NCBI RefSeq assembly: GCF_002813325.1
Contig: NZ_PHUG01000001.1
Coordinates: forward strand, 5,704,001-5,768,000
Length of the DNA: 64,000 bases
From: Janthinobacterium sp. 64
GTDB lineage: Bacteria > Pseudomonadota > Gammaproteobacteria > Burkholderiales > Burkholderiaceae_D
Direction: 5' to 3'
The notes under the pieces were generated by a model. The model did no database searches. It had not been told where the DNA came from and worked only from the letters and a program-made list of their open reading frames with translations. Made by a program: the position numbers and the translations under genes. Shown here piece by piece: positions 46,801-58,017 of the stretch (position 1 is its first letter; every line of letters begins with the position of its first letter).

Positions 46801-49645
46801 CAGCGGCGACAGCCTGTCGTTCAGCGCGACGACGGCCACGTTTTCCGACAAGAACGTCGGCAACGGCAAGACGGTGGCTGTGAGCGGCATCGCCCTGGCC
46901 GGCACGGATGCGGGCAATTACAATCTGACGCTCAGCACCGGCAGCGGCAGCGGCGATATCACGCCGAAGGCGCTGACGATCGTCGGCATGTCGGCGGTCA
47001 ATAAAGTCTACGACGGCAACACCAAGGCGACCTTGTCGGGCGGTTCGATCAGCGGCCTGGTCGGTTCGGAAACGCTGGGCGTGACGGGACTGGTGGCCAC
47101 TTTCGACGACAAGAACGCCGGCACCGGCAAAACCGTCATCGCCAGCGGTTCGACCCTGGTCAATGGCGGCAATGGTGGCCTCGCCAGCAACTATACGATC
47201 AGCAACCCAAGCGGACTGAGCGCAAACATCACGCCCAAGGCGCTGACGGTGACGGGTATGACGGCCAGCAACAAAGTCTATGACGGCCTGCTCGACGCGA
47301 CCTTGTCCGGTGGAAGCCTGTCGGGTCTGGTCAGCGGTGAAACGCTGCTGCTGTCCGGTGCAACGGGCGTGTTCAGCGACAAAAACGTGGGCAGCAACAT
47401 AACCATCGTCGTCAGCGGCAGCAGCCTGGCCGACGGCACGGGACTGGCCAGCAATTACACGGTCAGCAACCCGACCACCGTGAAGGCCGGCATCACGCAA
47501 AAAGCCTTGACGGTAAGCGGCGTGCTGGCCAGCGACAAGACCTACGACGGCAATACCAAGGCCAGCCTGTCGGGCGGCACTCTGGATGGCCTGGTGGGCG
47601 GTGAAACACTGGGATTGACAGGGCAGGTGGGCAGTTTCAGTGACCAGAACGCGGGCACGGGCAAGGCCGTCGCGGTGACGGGCGCGACCCTGGTCGATGG
47701 CACTGGGCTGGCCAGCAATTATTCGGTCAGCAACGCCACCGGCGTGACGGCCACTATTGCGCAAAAGGCGTTGACCGTCAGCGGCGTGAGCGCGAGCAAC
47801 CGCGTGTATGACGGCACGCTCGATGCGGTCTTGTCGGGCGGCGTCTTGAGCGGTTTGGTCGGCATGGAAACGCTGAGCTTGAATCTGGCGAACCAGGCAG
47901 GCGCTTTCAGTGACAAGAACGCGGGCAGCAACAAGGTGGTCAATGTCACGGGCGCGACGGTCACGGACGGCACTGGCCTGGCCAGCAACTATGCCTTCAG
48001 CAATGCCAGCGGAGTGACGGCCACTATCACGCCGAAAGCGTTGACGGTGACGGGCGTGACGGCGGCGAGCCGGGACTATGACGGCACGCAGCAGGCTGCA
48101 CTGTCGGGCGGCGTCTTGAGCGGCTTGGTCGGCATGGAAACGCTGAGCTTGAATCTGGCGAACCAGACAGGCGCCTTCAGCGACAAGAACGCGGGCAGCA
48201 ACAAAGTGGTCAATGTCACGGGCGCGACGGTCACGGACGGCACTGGCCTGGCCAGCAACTATGCCTTCAGCAATGCCAGCGGCGTGACGGCCACTATCAC
48301 GCCGAAAGCGTTGACGGTGACGGGCGTGACGGCGGCGAGCCGGGACTATGACGGCACGCAGCAGGCTGCGCTGTCGGGCGGCGTCCTGAGCGGCTTGGTC
48401 GGTATGGAAACGCTGAACTTGAATCTGGCGAACCAGACAGGCGTCTTCAGCGACAAGAACGCGGGCAGCAACAAGGTGGTCAATGTCACGGGTGCGACGG
48501 TCACGGACGGCACTGGCCTGGTCAGCAACTATGCCTTCAGCAATGCCAGCGGGGTGCGGGCCGATATCGGCAAGGCGTCCATCAGCGCCATTGCCGGTAT
48601 CGTGGCGGCGAACAAGGTGTATGACGGTGGCACGGCGGCCAGCCTGAACCTGGCGGGCGCCACTTTCAATGGTTTGGTGGCCGGCGACGTCCTGAGCCTG
48701 GGCAGCGGCCCCGTTCTTGGCGCCTTCAGCGACAAGAATGCGGCGCTGGGCAAGACCGTGGCCATCAGCGGTTTGGGCCTGGCCGGTGCCGATGCGGGCA
48801 ACTATGTACTGGCCAGCAGCCAGGCCAGCACTACGGCCGATATCACGCCAGCCGCCCTGACGGTCAGCACCAGCGGCATCAACAAGGTGTACGACGCCAC
48901 CACGACTGCCACCGTCTCCTTGCGCGACAACCGCATCGGCAATGACCAGCTGAGTATTGCCAGCAATGGCGCCAGTTTCAGCGACAAGAATGCGGGCGTG
49001 GGCAAGACGGTGACGGTGGCAGGCATACGCCTGAGCGGCACGGATGCGGGCAATTACGTGGTCAACACCAGCGCCAGCACCACGGCCACGATCTCGCAGG
49101 CAGCGCTGACGGTCAAAGTCGATAACGCTGAAAAAGACCAGGGACGCGCCAACCCCGACTTCAGCGCCGGCTACAGCGGCCTGCTCGGTGGCGACACGGT
49201 GGCCGCCGAAGTGAGCGGCAACCTGGCGTTCAGCACGCCGGCTACGACGGCATCCGCGGCCGGCAATTATCTGGTCTCGGCATCGGGCCAGGCGTCGAAC
49301 AACTACGCCTTGAACTATGTGGAAGGCGTGCTGAAGGTCAAGCCGACGGAAGCGCTGCAAAGTGCGGTCGCCAGCGTGATCGCGGCCGTTGCCGTGGCGC
49401 CATCGCAGGGCAATATGGTGCAGGCCGACATGATCGTCAGTGGCGAGACGGCACCAGGCAAGCCCGCCACCACGCAGGAAGCGCCGCGTGAGGGAGAGAA
49501 GGGTAACGCAGGCAGCGCGCCAGTGGTGCAACTGGCCAGCAACGTCGTCAGCAATGTCCTGCCAGGCCTGCGCTTGAACGTGATCGATAGCGGCCTGCGC
49601 CTGCCGACCGAAGCTGGCGGCAACACGCGCCAGGACAGCCAGTAA
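40826..49645 (+). CDS. TpsA-type giant exoprotein/adhesin with GLUG and YDG repeats
   Basis: 2939-residue secreted protein. Residues 1-60 form an extended signal peptide (MNRIYRSIWNQATGAYAAVSE, then a hydrophobic core ending LALAGP). The TPS secretion domain (about 60-330) has NPNGVLFGQGASVNTAGLVAS, a haemagglutination-activity hallmark. Residues about 540-1130 carry many GLUG motifs (GGLVG...SYATG). From about 1170 there are 18 YDG-type repeats (NKVYDG...LSGLV..ETL...FSDKNAG...GLASNYTVSN), then an MBG-like domain (about 2760-2840) and a low-complexity tail. Expected to form a surface beta-helix/fibre used in adhesion or biofilm. Its pore is encoded just upstream. Confidence 0.92.
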   Translation: MNRIYRSIWNQATGAYAAVSENVKSAGKRSMPGCSGGGAHFALTSMAAALMLGYGSLALAGPAGGTVVAGQASITGAPGATVIRQGSQNAVINWANFNINKCESVQFVQPNSNAVALNRVLGSDGTTILGNLSANGKVFIVNPNGVLFGQGASVNTAGLVASTLDISNADFMAGKYQFAGNGTGKVLNQGSISAPGGYVALLGANVSNEGTIQARLGSVALAAGRAITLDVAGDGLLNVAVNAGAVGALVSNGGMIKADGGSVVLTAQAAGDLLKTVVNNTGVIEAQTIDTRSGTIKLLGDMQTGTVNAGGTLDASAPGGGNGGFIDTSAAHVKIDDALKVTTAAPKGLAGTWLIDPSDFNIAVSGGDMTGAFLSNSLKSGNVRIQSVSGGSGTQGNINVNDNINWIANKLTLTAQNNININKAMRGAGTASLALEYGQSGVAAGNLATYNVKAEVDLPSGNNFSTKLGSDGGVTVYQVINSLGAFNSSSGSDVQGMQGNLSGNYVLGSNIDASVTGSWDSGQGFVPIGNAGTPFTGKFDGLGHELYGLTINRAETPAAMFGNIGLAGSVHNLSLRNVNITGSQAMYGAAYTDIGALAGYNAGTINNVSSSGAVHGSGYINMGALVGTNAGTISNSRAAGTVVAGGFGAAGGLVGVNAAGGLIKNSSSAVAATSTNYFAGGLAVYNRGTISDSYATGAVSVGSTGGSYGGGLAAINTGEGTVTNSYATGNVTGTSGLGGLLGRIESGAVTNSYATGNVTGSGNGIGGLVGVSAGPISNSYATGNVTGNSTVGGVVGYNIGVALTNVYYSGKLTTTGINNGAIVGDHNGGSIVNAYFDSSLNPGLTAVGVASIDASTIAQGLSAAQMLVRSNYAGFNFTGTAGAAGNNWVIVSGDGSINGASAGTRPMLASEWSNTINSTHQLQLMAMSKAASYTLGSSFSAASTAANGNDVWGSTGFIPVGTAGSAFTGSLDGSGHIVSNLNIIKSGVAGVGLFGVVGSGGVIANVGLSGGTISGGDNTGALVGTNGGSVSGSFATSAVTGANNVGGLVGTSTGTLKDSYASGAVTGSSGTGGLLGSNSGTVTTSYANGSVSGAGGGLVGTGAGSVTGSYWDSTASGKATSAGGTSVTTSGLNTLTNYTGAGWDLDQMWVAYDGQSAPFLRSFMQQIAVRVSYDSKVYDGVAYAGGSNSVTYSNTVAGASLLGTVAYAGNAAGAVNAGTYGVMASGLYSSGGQSGYALSYIDGGLVITQRQLSLNGAGAGNKVYDGNTTAIISGGTLAGLLAGDLGNVNLLSLLGTYASKNVGNGIAVNATATLGGSAAGNYILAPLTGVSGNITPATISSISGILAGSKVYDGLTGAALDTSAAVLAGKIGSDALTLSGTGTFDNKNAGTGKTVSISGLFLGGADAGNYILAGTTGSALADITAKALTITGVTTSNRVYDGTRNAALSGGTLSGLVGGETLGLSGLSGVFDDKNVGTGKSVTVSGATLADGTGLASNYTVSNPGALTADISKATISSVTNITANSKVYDANTKATINAGGATFNGMFSGDSLSFSATTATFADKNVGNGKTVAVSGIALAGTDAGNYNLTLSTGSGSGDITPKALTITGMSAVNKVYDGNTKATLSGGSISGLVGSETLGVTGLSASFSDKNAGAGKTVIASGSTLVNGGNGGLASNYTISNPSGLSANITPKALTVTGMTAGNKVYDGLLDATLSGGSLSGLVSGETLLLSGATGVFSDKNAGSNKTIVVSGSSLADGTGLASNYTVSNPTTVKAGITQKALTVSGVLASDKTYDGNTKASLSGGTLDGLVGGETLGLTGQVGSFSDQNAGTGKAVAVTGATLVDGTGLASNYSVSNATGVTATIAQKALTVSGVSASNRMYDGTLDATLSGGTLSGLVGAETLGLSGLSGVFADKNVGTGKSVTVSGATLTDGTGLASNYTVSNPGALTADISKATISSVTNITANSKVYDANTKATINAGGATFNGMFSGDSLSFSATTATFSDKNVGNGKTVAVSGIALAGTDAGNYNLTLSTGSGSGDITPKALTIVGMSAVNKVYDGNTKATLSGGSISGLVGSETLGVTGLVATFDDKNAGTGKTVIASGSTLVNGGNGGLASNYTISNPSGLSANITPKALTVTGMTASNKVYDGLLDATLSGGSLSGLVSGETLLLSGATGVFSDKNVGSNITIVVSGSSLADGTGLASNYTVSNPTTVKAGITQKALTVSGVLASDKTYDGNTKASLSGGTLDGLVGGETLGLTGQVGSFSDQNAGTGKAVAVTGATLVDGTGLASNYSVSNATGVTATIAQKALTVSGVSASNRVYDGTLDAVLSGGVLSGLVGMETLSLNLANQAGAFSDKNAGSNKVVNVTGATVTDGTGLASNYAFSNASGVTATITPKALTVTGVTAASRDYDGTQQAALSGGVLSGLVGMETLSLNLANQTGAFSDKNAGSNKVVNVTGATVTDGTGLASNYAFSNASGVTATITPKALTVTGVTAASRDYDGTQQAALSGGVLSGLVGMETLNLNLANQTGVFSDKNAGSNKVVNVTGATVTDGTGLVSNYAFSNASGVRADIGKASISAIAGIVAANKVYDGGTAASLNLAGATFNGLVAGDVLSLGSGPVLGAFSDKNAALGKTVAISGLGLAGADAGNYVLASSQASTTADITPAALTVSTSGINKVYDATTTATVSLRDNRIGNDQLSIASNGASFSDKNAGVGKTVTVAGIRLSGTDAGNYVVNTSASTTATISQAALTVKVDNAEKDQGRANPDFSAGYSGLLGGDTVAAEVSGNLAFSTPATTASAAGNYLVSASGQASNNYALNYVEGVLKVKPTEALQSAVASVIAAVAVAPSQGNMVQADMIVSGETAPGKPATTQEAPREGEKGNAGSAPVVQLASNVVSNVLPGLRLNVIDSGLRLPTEAGGNTRQDSQ
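45103..47766 (+). repeat. Two tandem 1332-bp repeats inside tpsA
   Basis: Five consecutive YDG repeats are duplicated as a block (45103-46434 and 46435-47766) with exactly 1332-base (444-codon) offset; for example the segment at 45361 recurs at 46693. Long stretches match base for base, with only short differing patches (near 45755 versus 47087), which implies recent duplication or gene conversion. The frame is preserved. Confidence 0.9.
47767..48577 (+). repeat. Three tandem 270-bp repeats inside tpsA
   Basis: Three 90-codon YDG units with 270-base period; the TATGACGGCACG segment of each unit starts about 47808, 48078 and 48348. Units two and three are nearly identical. Slippage or unequal crossing-over here would change protein length in frame. 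Confidence 0.88.
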
Positions 49646-49678
49646 AGCCCGCTACTTCACCATAGGGTGGCGTCGGAG

Positions 49679-49710
49679 TGCCGCTTCGTGTTTCGAAGCG
49701 GCATTTTTTT
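49679..49710 (+). terminator. Rho-independent terminator of tpsBA
   Basis: TGCCGCTTCG and CGAAGCGGCA form a perfect stem with a short loop, followed by seven T, 34 bases after the tpsA stop. Confidence 0.92.
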
Positions 49711-49800
49711 ATGCCGTCGCATCGTCGCAACACTCTTATAATGGCTGCACTATCCTTGTTTTCCGTCAGAAGAGCAGCGCTGAACAGAAAGTACCATCGC

Positions 49801-50643
49801 ATGACATCCCATTTCATCGGCGTGGCTGGCTTGCCACGCGCTGGCTCCACCTTGCTGTGCCAGTTGCTGGCGCAGCATCCCGACCTGCATTGCGAAGGCA
49901 ATAGCTCCCCCCTGTGCAACACCTTGCTGGGCATGCGGCGCATGATCAGCGACGATACTTTTTTCCTGTCGCAGCTCGACAGCACCTTCGACGCCAGTTA
50001 CGGCCACCTGAAGACGGCCATGCAGGGCTTCCTGCGCGGCTGGTATCAGGATTGCGGCAAGCAGGGCGTGGTGGACAAGAACCGCGCCTGGCTGCATTGC
50101 GTGGAGATGCTGCTGCAGCTGGCGCCGGAAGCGAAAGTCATCGTTTGCGTGCGCGAACTGGGCCAGGTCTACGGCTCCATCGAAGCGCAGCACCAGCGCA
50201 CCATTCTTGTCGATTTTATCGACCACCTGGCCGATTTCGACCGCATGGGCCGTGCCGACATGCTGTTTGCCAAGGATCGCACCATAGGTGCCCCCTTGAG
50301 TTCCCTGCACGCCGTGCTGGACCTGCCGCTCGAAGTGCAGCACAAGCTGTATTTCGTGCGCTTTGAAGACTTGATGGCGCGGCCGGTGGAATGCATGTCG
50401 CACCTGTATGCGTGGCTGGGCCTGGCGCCGTTCCAGATCGACCCGCACGATCTTGCCGTGGGTATCCAGGAAAGCGACAGCCATTACCGCATGAAGTATA
50501 CGCACCGCCAGCAGGCGACGATCAGCGCGCCCAGGCCGCATGCGATACCACCGCGCATCCAGGCGCAGATCGAAAGCGCGTATGACTGGTTTTATGACCT
50601 GTACTATCCGCAACACCAACGCGCGGCAACGCCCTCGGCCTGA
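49801..50643 (+). CDS. Sulfotransferase family protein
   Basis: 280-residue cytoplasmic protein with the 5'-phosphosulfate-binding loop GLPRAGSTLL (10-19) and a VRFEDLMARP-like strand typical of PAPS-dependent sulfotransferases (about 192-201, FVRFEDLMARPVECM). It would transfer sulfate from PAPS to a peptide, lipid or sugar; acceptor unknown. The ATG at 49801 starts just before the first beta strand; upstream in-frame starts (49741, 49678) lie in or near the tpsA terminator. It stands alone between tpsA and the chitinases. Confidence 0.78.
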   Translation: MTSHFIGVAGLPRAGSTLLCQLLAQHPDLHCEGNSSPLCNTLLGMRRMISDDTFFLSQLDSTFDASYGHLKTAMQGFLRGWYQDCGKQGVVDKNRAWLHCVEMLLQLAPEAKVIVCVRELGQVYGSIEAQHQRTILVDFIDHLADFDRMGRADMLFAKDRTIGAPLSSLHAVLDLPLEVQHKLYFVRFEDLMARPVECMSHLYAWLGLAPFQIDPHDLAVGIQESDSHYRMKYTHRQQATISAPRPHAIPPRIQAQIESAYDWFYDLYYPQHQRAATPSA

Positions 50644-50933
50644 CAATACCTGCGGCAGTGCTAATACCACTTGCCGCGGCGCTGCCGGCGCGGTATTGCC
50701 GGAAGTTGCTGCAAATTGGGCTTTTTTTCTTCCCCTCACTCTTCGCCTGCTGCACCGTGGCCGTACCGCCTGATGGAACTGGTATTGTAAAAACCCCCGT
50801 TGTATAAAACCACTTGACTACCAATTTTCGGCGTCGCATTCTCTGTGCAGAAAGCCGATGCTTCGCTGTGCTTTCTTTACGTACAACATAAAAAGCTACT
50901 TCGATAGTTTTCGTATAACGTTCAGGAGACAAT
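50644..50933. other. Intergenic region before the chitinase genes
   Basis: It begins with nested inverted repeats right after the sulfotransferase stop: CAATACC...GGTATTG outer arms and GCGGCA/TGCCGC inner arms (about 50644-50694), then a T-rich run (50733-50739), so the first part may terminate the sulfotransferase. A TTGACT near 50814 could be a -35 box for the chitinase. No gene is seen. Confidence 0.4.
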
Positions 50934-52397
<1,464 letters not shown>

Positions 52398-52499
52398 CAG
52401 CAAGCGCAGGAAAGCCGGCCAGGGATCACAGTTGACAAGAGCCCCACAAGGGGCCTGCAACAGCTTTCGATGTAAAACCATAACGGAGACCAATACAAC

Positions 52500-54851
<2,352 letters not shown>

Positions 54852-54872
54852 GTTGGTGATGCCGTAAAGTAA

Positions 54873-54902
54873 AAGGGCGGAACCGAGGTTCCGCCCTTCT
54901 TT
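54873..54902. terminator. Terminator hairpin between the convergent chitinase and porin genes
   Basis: AAGGGCGGAAC and GTTCCGCCCTT form a perfect 11-bp stem around a CGAG loop, followed by CTTT. It lies 21 bases after the GH18 stop and could also act on lamB-side transcripts. Confidence 0.8.
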
Positions 54903-54920
54903 GACCCGAATGCAAGTACT

Positions 54921-54947
54921 GGGGTCGGACCCTGAGGGTCCGACCCC
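54921..54947. repeat. Dispersed 27-bp palindrome, copy 2
   Basis: GGGGTCGGACCC / GGGTCCGACCCC perfect 12-bp arms around TGA. The flanks CTGGGG- and -CCCCGG, and a downstream GGGTTTA, are shared with the copy at 57939. Confidence 0.75.
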
Positions 54948-54967
54948 GGCGTGCTTTTGGGTTTAGC

Positions 54968-56236
54968 TTAAAACCAGGTTTCCACTTGGAAACCGTAGGA
55001 AGTGCCGCTGGTATTGTTGTTGTAGATCGGGCCGCCGTTGTTCGACGCATTGACCGATGCGGTGGCCGCATCGTTCCATTTGCCATAGGTAACAAAAGCG
55101 CGCAGTTCAGGACGCGACCACAAGCCAGGACCGGCCGAGATCGTCGGCGCGATGGTCAGCTTGGTCAGGCGCTTGGCTGGCTGGCCGCCCGCTTGCGTCA
55201 CTCTGTCCGTGCCCAGTTCGCCCACCAGCTTGAAGTTGTCGGTGAACGCGTACACGGGACGCACGCCGACCGAAGTCCAGGTCGATGAACCTTTGGCGTT
55301 CGACTCGTCTTTTTGCCACAGGGCGACGAATTCCATGCCGAAATTGGCCATCGGCTGGATCGCCATGTCATTGAAGATGCGCGTGCGTTTCACGTCGGAA
55401 CCGAAATTGGTGTCGCCCGAAGCGCCGAACTGCGCGCCATTGCCGGTGCCAGGACCGACGCCGTACTGCACGCCAAAGGTGTTGCCGCCGCCGAACACTT
55501 TACCTTGACGGTGGAAGGCCGACAGTTGCCAGCCGTTATTGCGCTTGCCAGTGGCGACATCATCCTTGCCTTCGCCGATGATGTAGGTCGCGGCCAGGTC
55601 CAGGGTGCCGTTTTCATTGACGGGAATCTCGCCAAAGATGAAGTTCTGGCGCACCGCCGATTTGGTGTTGACGCCGCCGTTCGGCAACGCGATCTTGATG
55701 TCGTTGTCCTTGAAGAAGGCATACGAGAATTTACCCGGTCCTGCAGGAATGCGGTCCAGGCCGGCGCCCGTGCCGTTCATGTTGATGTATTGCAGATCCA
55801 GCATGTGGATGTCAGGACGGTAGTAGAAGCGTTTACCGATCCAGGCCGTGCCGCCGTTCAGGAAATCGAGTCCCTGCGCTTCGACGTAGGCCTTGACGAT
55901 GCCCAGTTTGTTGTCGCCGAAATCGGAGTTTGGCGCGTAGGCGTTGACCCAGATGGTGGCCAGGTAGTTCACGCCGCCGGACTTGGCGACGGACTTGGTG
56001 TAGCCGAATTCCGTGTAGGCGTCGCACTCATTGCCCAGACGGTATTTCATGGTATTGCCACCCAGGCCGAAGCAGCCTTGCGAACCACCGCCGCCCGAGG
56101 TATTGCTGCCGGCGCCAGCGCGCAGGTAGCCATGGAAGCCTTCGGCGTCGGATGGGTACATGGGGTCGGCCATGGCGGAAGCGCTGGCGATGGCCAGGAG
56201 CAGGGCAGGCAAGGTTTTCAATGCAATGCGGTTCAT
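54968..56236 (-). CDS. lamB: LamB-like carbohydrate porin (maltoporin family)
   Basis: 422-residue outer-membrane porin. The signal peptide (MNRIALKTLPALLLAIASASAMA) precedes FHGYLRAGAGSNTSGGGGSQGCFGLGG, the maltoporin opening with its N-terminal disulfide loop; later segments include WIGKRFYYRPDIHMLDLQYIN and NFGMEFVALWQKDES, and the chain ends in VETWF with a C-terminal Phe. Length is near E. coli LamB (446). It is divergent from a polyol ABC transporter and shares its regulatory region, so here it probably admits mannitol or sorbitol rather than maltodextrin. The start is set by TCTGGAGACC before the ATG. Confidence 0.88.
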   Translation of the reverse strand: MNRIALKTLPALLLAIASASAMADPMYPSDAEGFHGYLRAGAGSNTSGGGGSQGCFGLGGNTMKYRLGNECDAYTEFGYTKSVAKSGGVNYLATIWVNAYAPNSDFGDNKLGIVKAYVEAQGLDFLNGGTAWIGKRFYYRPDIHMLDLQYINMNGTGAGLDRIPAGPGKFSYAFFKDNDIKIALPNGGVNTKSAVRQNFIFGEIPVNENGTLDLAATYIIGEGKDDVATGKRNNGWQLSAFHRQGKVFGGGNTFGVQYGVGPGTGNGAQFGASGDTNFGSDVKRTRIFNDMAIQPMANFGMEFVALWQKDESNAKGSSTWTSVGVRPVYAFTDNFKLVGELGTDRVTQAGGQPAKRLTKLTIAPTISAGPGLWSRPELRAFVTYGKWNDAATASVNASNNGGPIYNNNTSGTSYGFQVETWF

Positions 56237-56344
56237 GCGGTCTCCAGAAAGATGTAGGTGGTAGCGCTGGCGTCCCGTAAGGACGGCCAGCGCATACGGT
56301 CTAATGCCGAAAACCAAGTCTAGCAGCGCTTTTTTAACCAGACC

Positions 56345-56488
56345 GATACAAAACGTACAAGTGACGATACTTTCTTTCAAAGTGTTGTTTTTACTCAATG
56401 TTGATACTCTGGTGCATGGCGGGTCTGCAAAAGAGTATCGAATTGCGGTTTTGGAGTATCAGAAAGTATCAAAGTCCGGTGCTACATT
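56345..56488. promoter_or_regulatory. Symmetric GATAC-type operator cluster in the lamB/mtlE region
   Basis: The 311-base gap between lamB and mtlE holds six GATAC/GTATC pentamers: 56345, 56366, 56403, 56435, 56456, 56466. GATACTTTCT (56366-56375) is the exact inverse of AGAAAGTATC (56461-56470), and GATACTCT (56403-56410) the inverse of AGAGTATC (56432-56439), nested around about 56420. The last two sites sit next to the -35 position of a TACATT -10 box (56483-56488) for mtlE, the layout expected for an AraC-type activator such as MtlR. Confidence 0.7.
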
Positions 56489-56547
56489 GTGGTCGTGGTG
56501 CCAAGCATGCCGGCATTGCCAACGACAAAAAACACTGGAGACACACA

Positions 56548-57858
56548 ATGAAACGTTCCGCCATTGCCGCGCTGTGCGCCGGCGCCTTCTGCTTCGCTTC
56601 GTCCGCGATTGCCGCCACCGACCTGGTCATCGCCACCGTCAACAACGGCCACATGATCGAAATGCAAAAGCTCAGCAAGTTCTTCGAGCAAGCCAATCCC
56701 GACATCAAGCTCAAATGGGTGACCCTGGAAGAGGGCGTCTTGCGCCAGCGCATGACCACCGATATCGCCACCAAGGGCGGCCAGTTTGACGTGATGACCA
56801 TCGGCCTGTACGAAACGCCCATCTGGGGCAAGAAAAACTGGCTGATCCCCATCAAGCCGGACGCCAGGTACGATATCGACGACTTGCTGCCCGCCATCCG
56901 CGAAGGCCTCTCTGGCGACGGCAAACTGTACGCGTCGCCGTTCTATGGCGAAAGCTCGATGATCATGTACCGCAGCGACCTGGTCAAAAAAGCGGGCGTG
57001 ACGATCGAAGACCGTCCCAGCTGGAACCAGTTGCGCGACGTGGCGGCCAAGCTGCACGATCCGGCCAACGGCGTGTACGGCATCTGCCTGCGCGGCAAGC
57101 CGGGCTGGGGCGACAACATGGCGCTGATCACCACCATGGCCAATTCCTATGGCGGCCAGCTGTTCGACATGCAGTGGAAACCGCAATTTACCAGCAAGCC
57201 CTGGAAGGACGCCGTCAATATGTACGTCGAGCTGATGAAGAAATACGGCCCGCCGGGCGCGGCCGCCAACAGCTTCAATGAAAATCTGGCGCTGTTCAAC
57301 CAGGGCAAGTGCGGCATCTGGATCGACGCGACGATTGCCGCCTCCTTCATCACGGATCCCAAGCAAAGCAAGGTGGCCGACAAGGTGGCGTTTGCCCAGT
57401 CGCCCATCGGCGTGACGGAGCGCGGTGCCAACTGGCTGTGGATCTGGTCGCTGGCGATTCCTGCAAGCTCGAAGCACCCGAACGAGGCGCAGCGCTTCAT
57501 CAACTGGGCTACGTCGCCCGATTACGTGAAACTGGTGGCCAAGGAAACGAGCTGGGCCAACGTGCCGACGGGCACGCGCAAGTCGACGTATGCGAGCGCC
57601 GAGTTCCAGAAAGTGGCGAAATTTGCCGCCGCCGAAGGCAAGGCCCTGGCCACCACGCGCGCCGTGCAAAGCACCATGCTGCCGTCGCCCTATGTTGGCG
57701 TGCAATTCGCCTCCATTCCCGAATTCCAGGTGATCGGCGTGGCCGCCGGCCAGCAGATGGCGGCGGCGCTGCTGGGCAAGGTGACGGTGGAGCAGGCGCT
57801 GGAATTGTCGCAGCAGACGGCTGAGCGGGAGATGCGTAAAGGCGGGTACTACAAGTAG
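56548..57858 (+). CDS. mtlE: Polyol ABC transporter, periplasmic binding protein (MtlE/SmoE-like)
   Basis: 436-residue family 1 solute-binding protein. The signal peptide (about 1-25, ending SSAIAATD) precedes a two-lobed fold with ATVNNGHMIEMQKLSKFFEQANPDIKLKW, FDVMTIGLYETPIWGKKNW and LFNQGKCGIWIDATIAASF, typical of sorbitol/mannitol binding proteins. The ATG at 56548 follows ACTGGAGACACACA; the longer frame runs through the operator. First gene of mtlEFGKD; a palindromic element lies between it and mtlF. Confidence 0.85.
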   Translation: MKRSAIAALCAGAFCFASSAIAATDLVIATVNNGHMIEMQKLSKFFEQANPDIKLKWVTLEEGVLRQRMTTDIATKGGQFDVMTIGLYETPIWGKKNWLIPIKPDARYDIDDLLPAIREGLSGDGKLYASPFYGESSMIMYRSDLVKKAGVTIEDRPSWNQLRDVAAKLHDPANGVYGICLRGKPGWGDNMALITTMANSYGGQLFDMQWKPQFTSKPWKDAVNMYVELMKKYGPPGAAANSFNENLALFNQGKCGIWIDATIAASFITDPKQSKVADKVAFAQSPIGVTERGANWLWIWSLAIPASSKHPNEAQRFINWATSPDYVKLVAKETSWANVPTGTRKSTYASAEFQKVAKFAAAEGKALATTRAVQSTMLPSPYVGVQFASIPEFQVIGVAAGQQMAAALLGKVTVEQALELSQQTAEREMRKGGYYK

Positions 57859-57873
57859 GAAGATAGCCTGACC

Positions 57874-57888
57874 AAACCTACTGCGCGG
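57874..57888 (+). repeat. 15-base intergenic repeat, copy 1
   Basis: AAACCTACTGCGCGG, found again at 59721. Both copies follow directly after mtl genes (mtlE and mtlG). Function unknown. Confidence 0.6.
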
Positions 57889-57938
57889 TTTGTAGTTTGC
57901 AAACAGGTGACGCTGTTGTAACCCGAATGGCGAAAGCT

Positions 57939-57965
57939 GGGGTCGGACCCTCAGGGTCCGACCCC
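57939..57965. repeat. Dispersed 27-bp palindrome, copy 3
   Basis: GGGGTCGGACCC / GGGTCCGACCCC arms around TCA, in the mtlE-mtlF gap. A stem like this after the binding-protein gene could stabilise the mtlE mRNA relative to the permease genes. Confidence 0.75.
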
Positions 57966-58017
57966 GGTACTTCAGCCTTGCGGGTTTAAAAGATACCTCA
58001 CGCCCCAAGAGAACATT

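Noticed and set aside
45103..48577. CRISPR-like periodicity
   Set aside because: The repeats are coding, 270 and 1332 bases long, with no short unique spacers, and lie within one protein frame.
45761..49531. A 1256-codon open frame on the minus strand inside tpsA
   Set aside because: It mirrors the repetitive, GC-biased codons of tpsA, is His/Arg/Gln-rich without any recognisable domain, and has no ribosome site. Treated as a codon-bias shadow.
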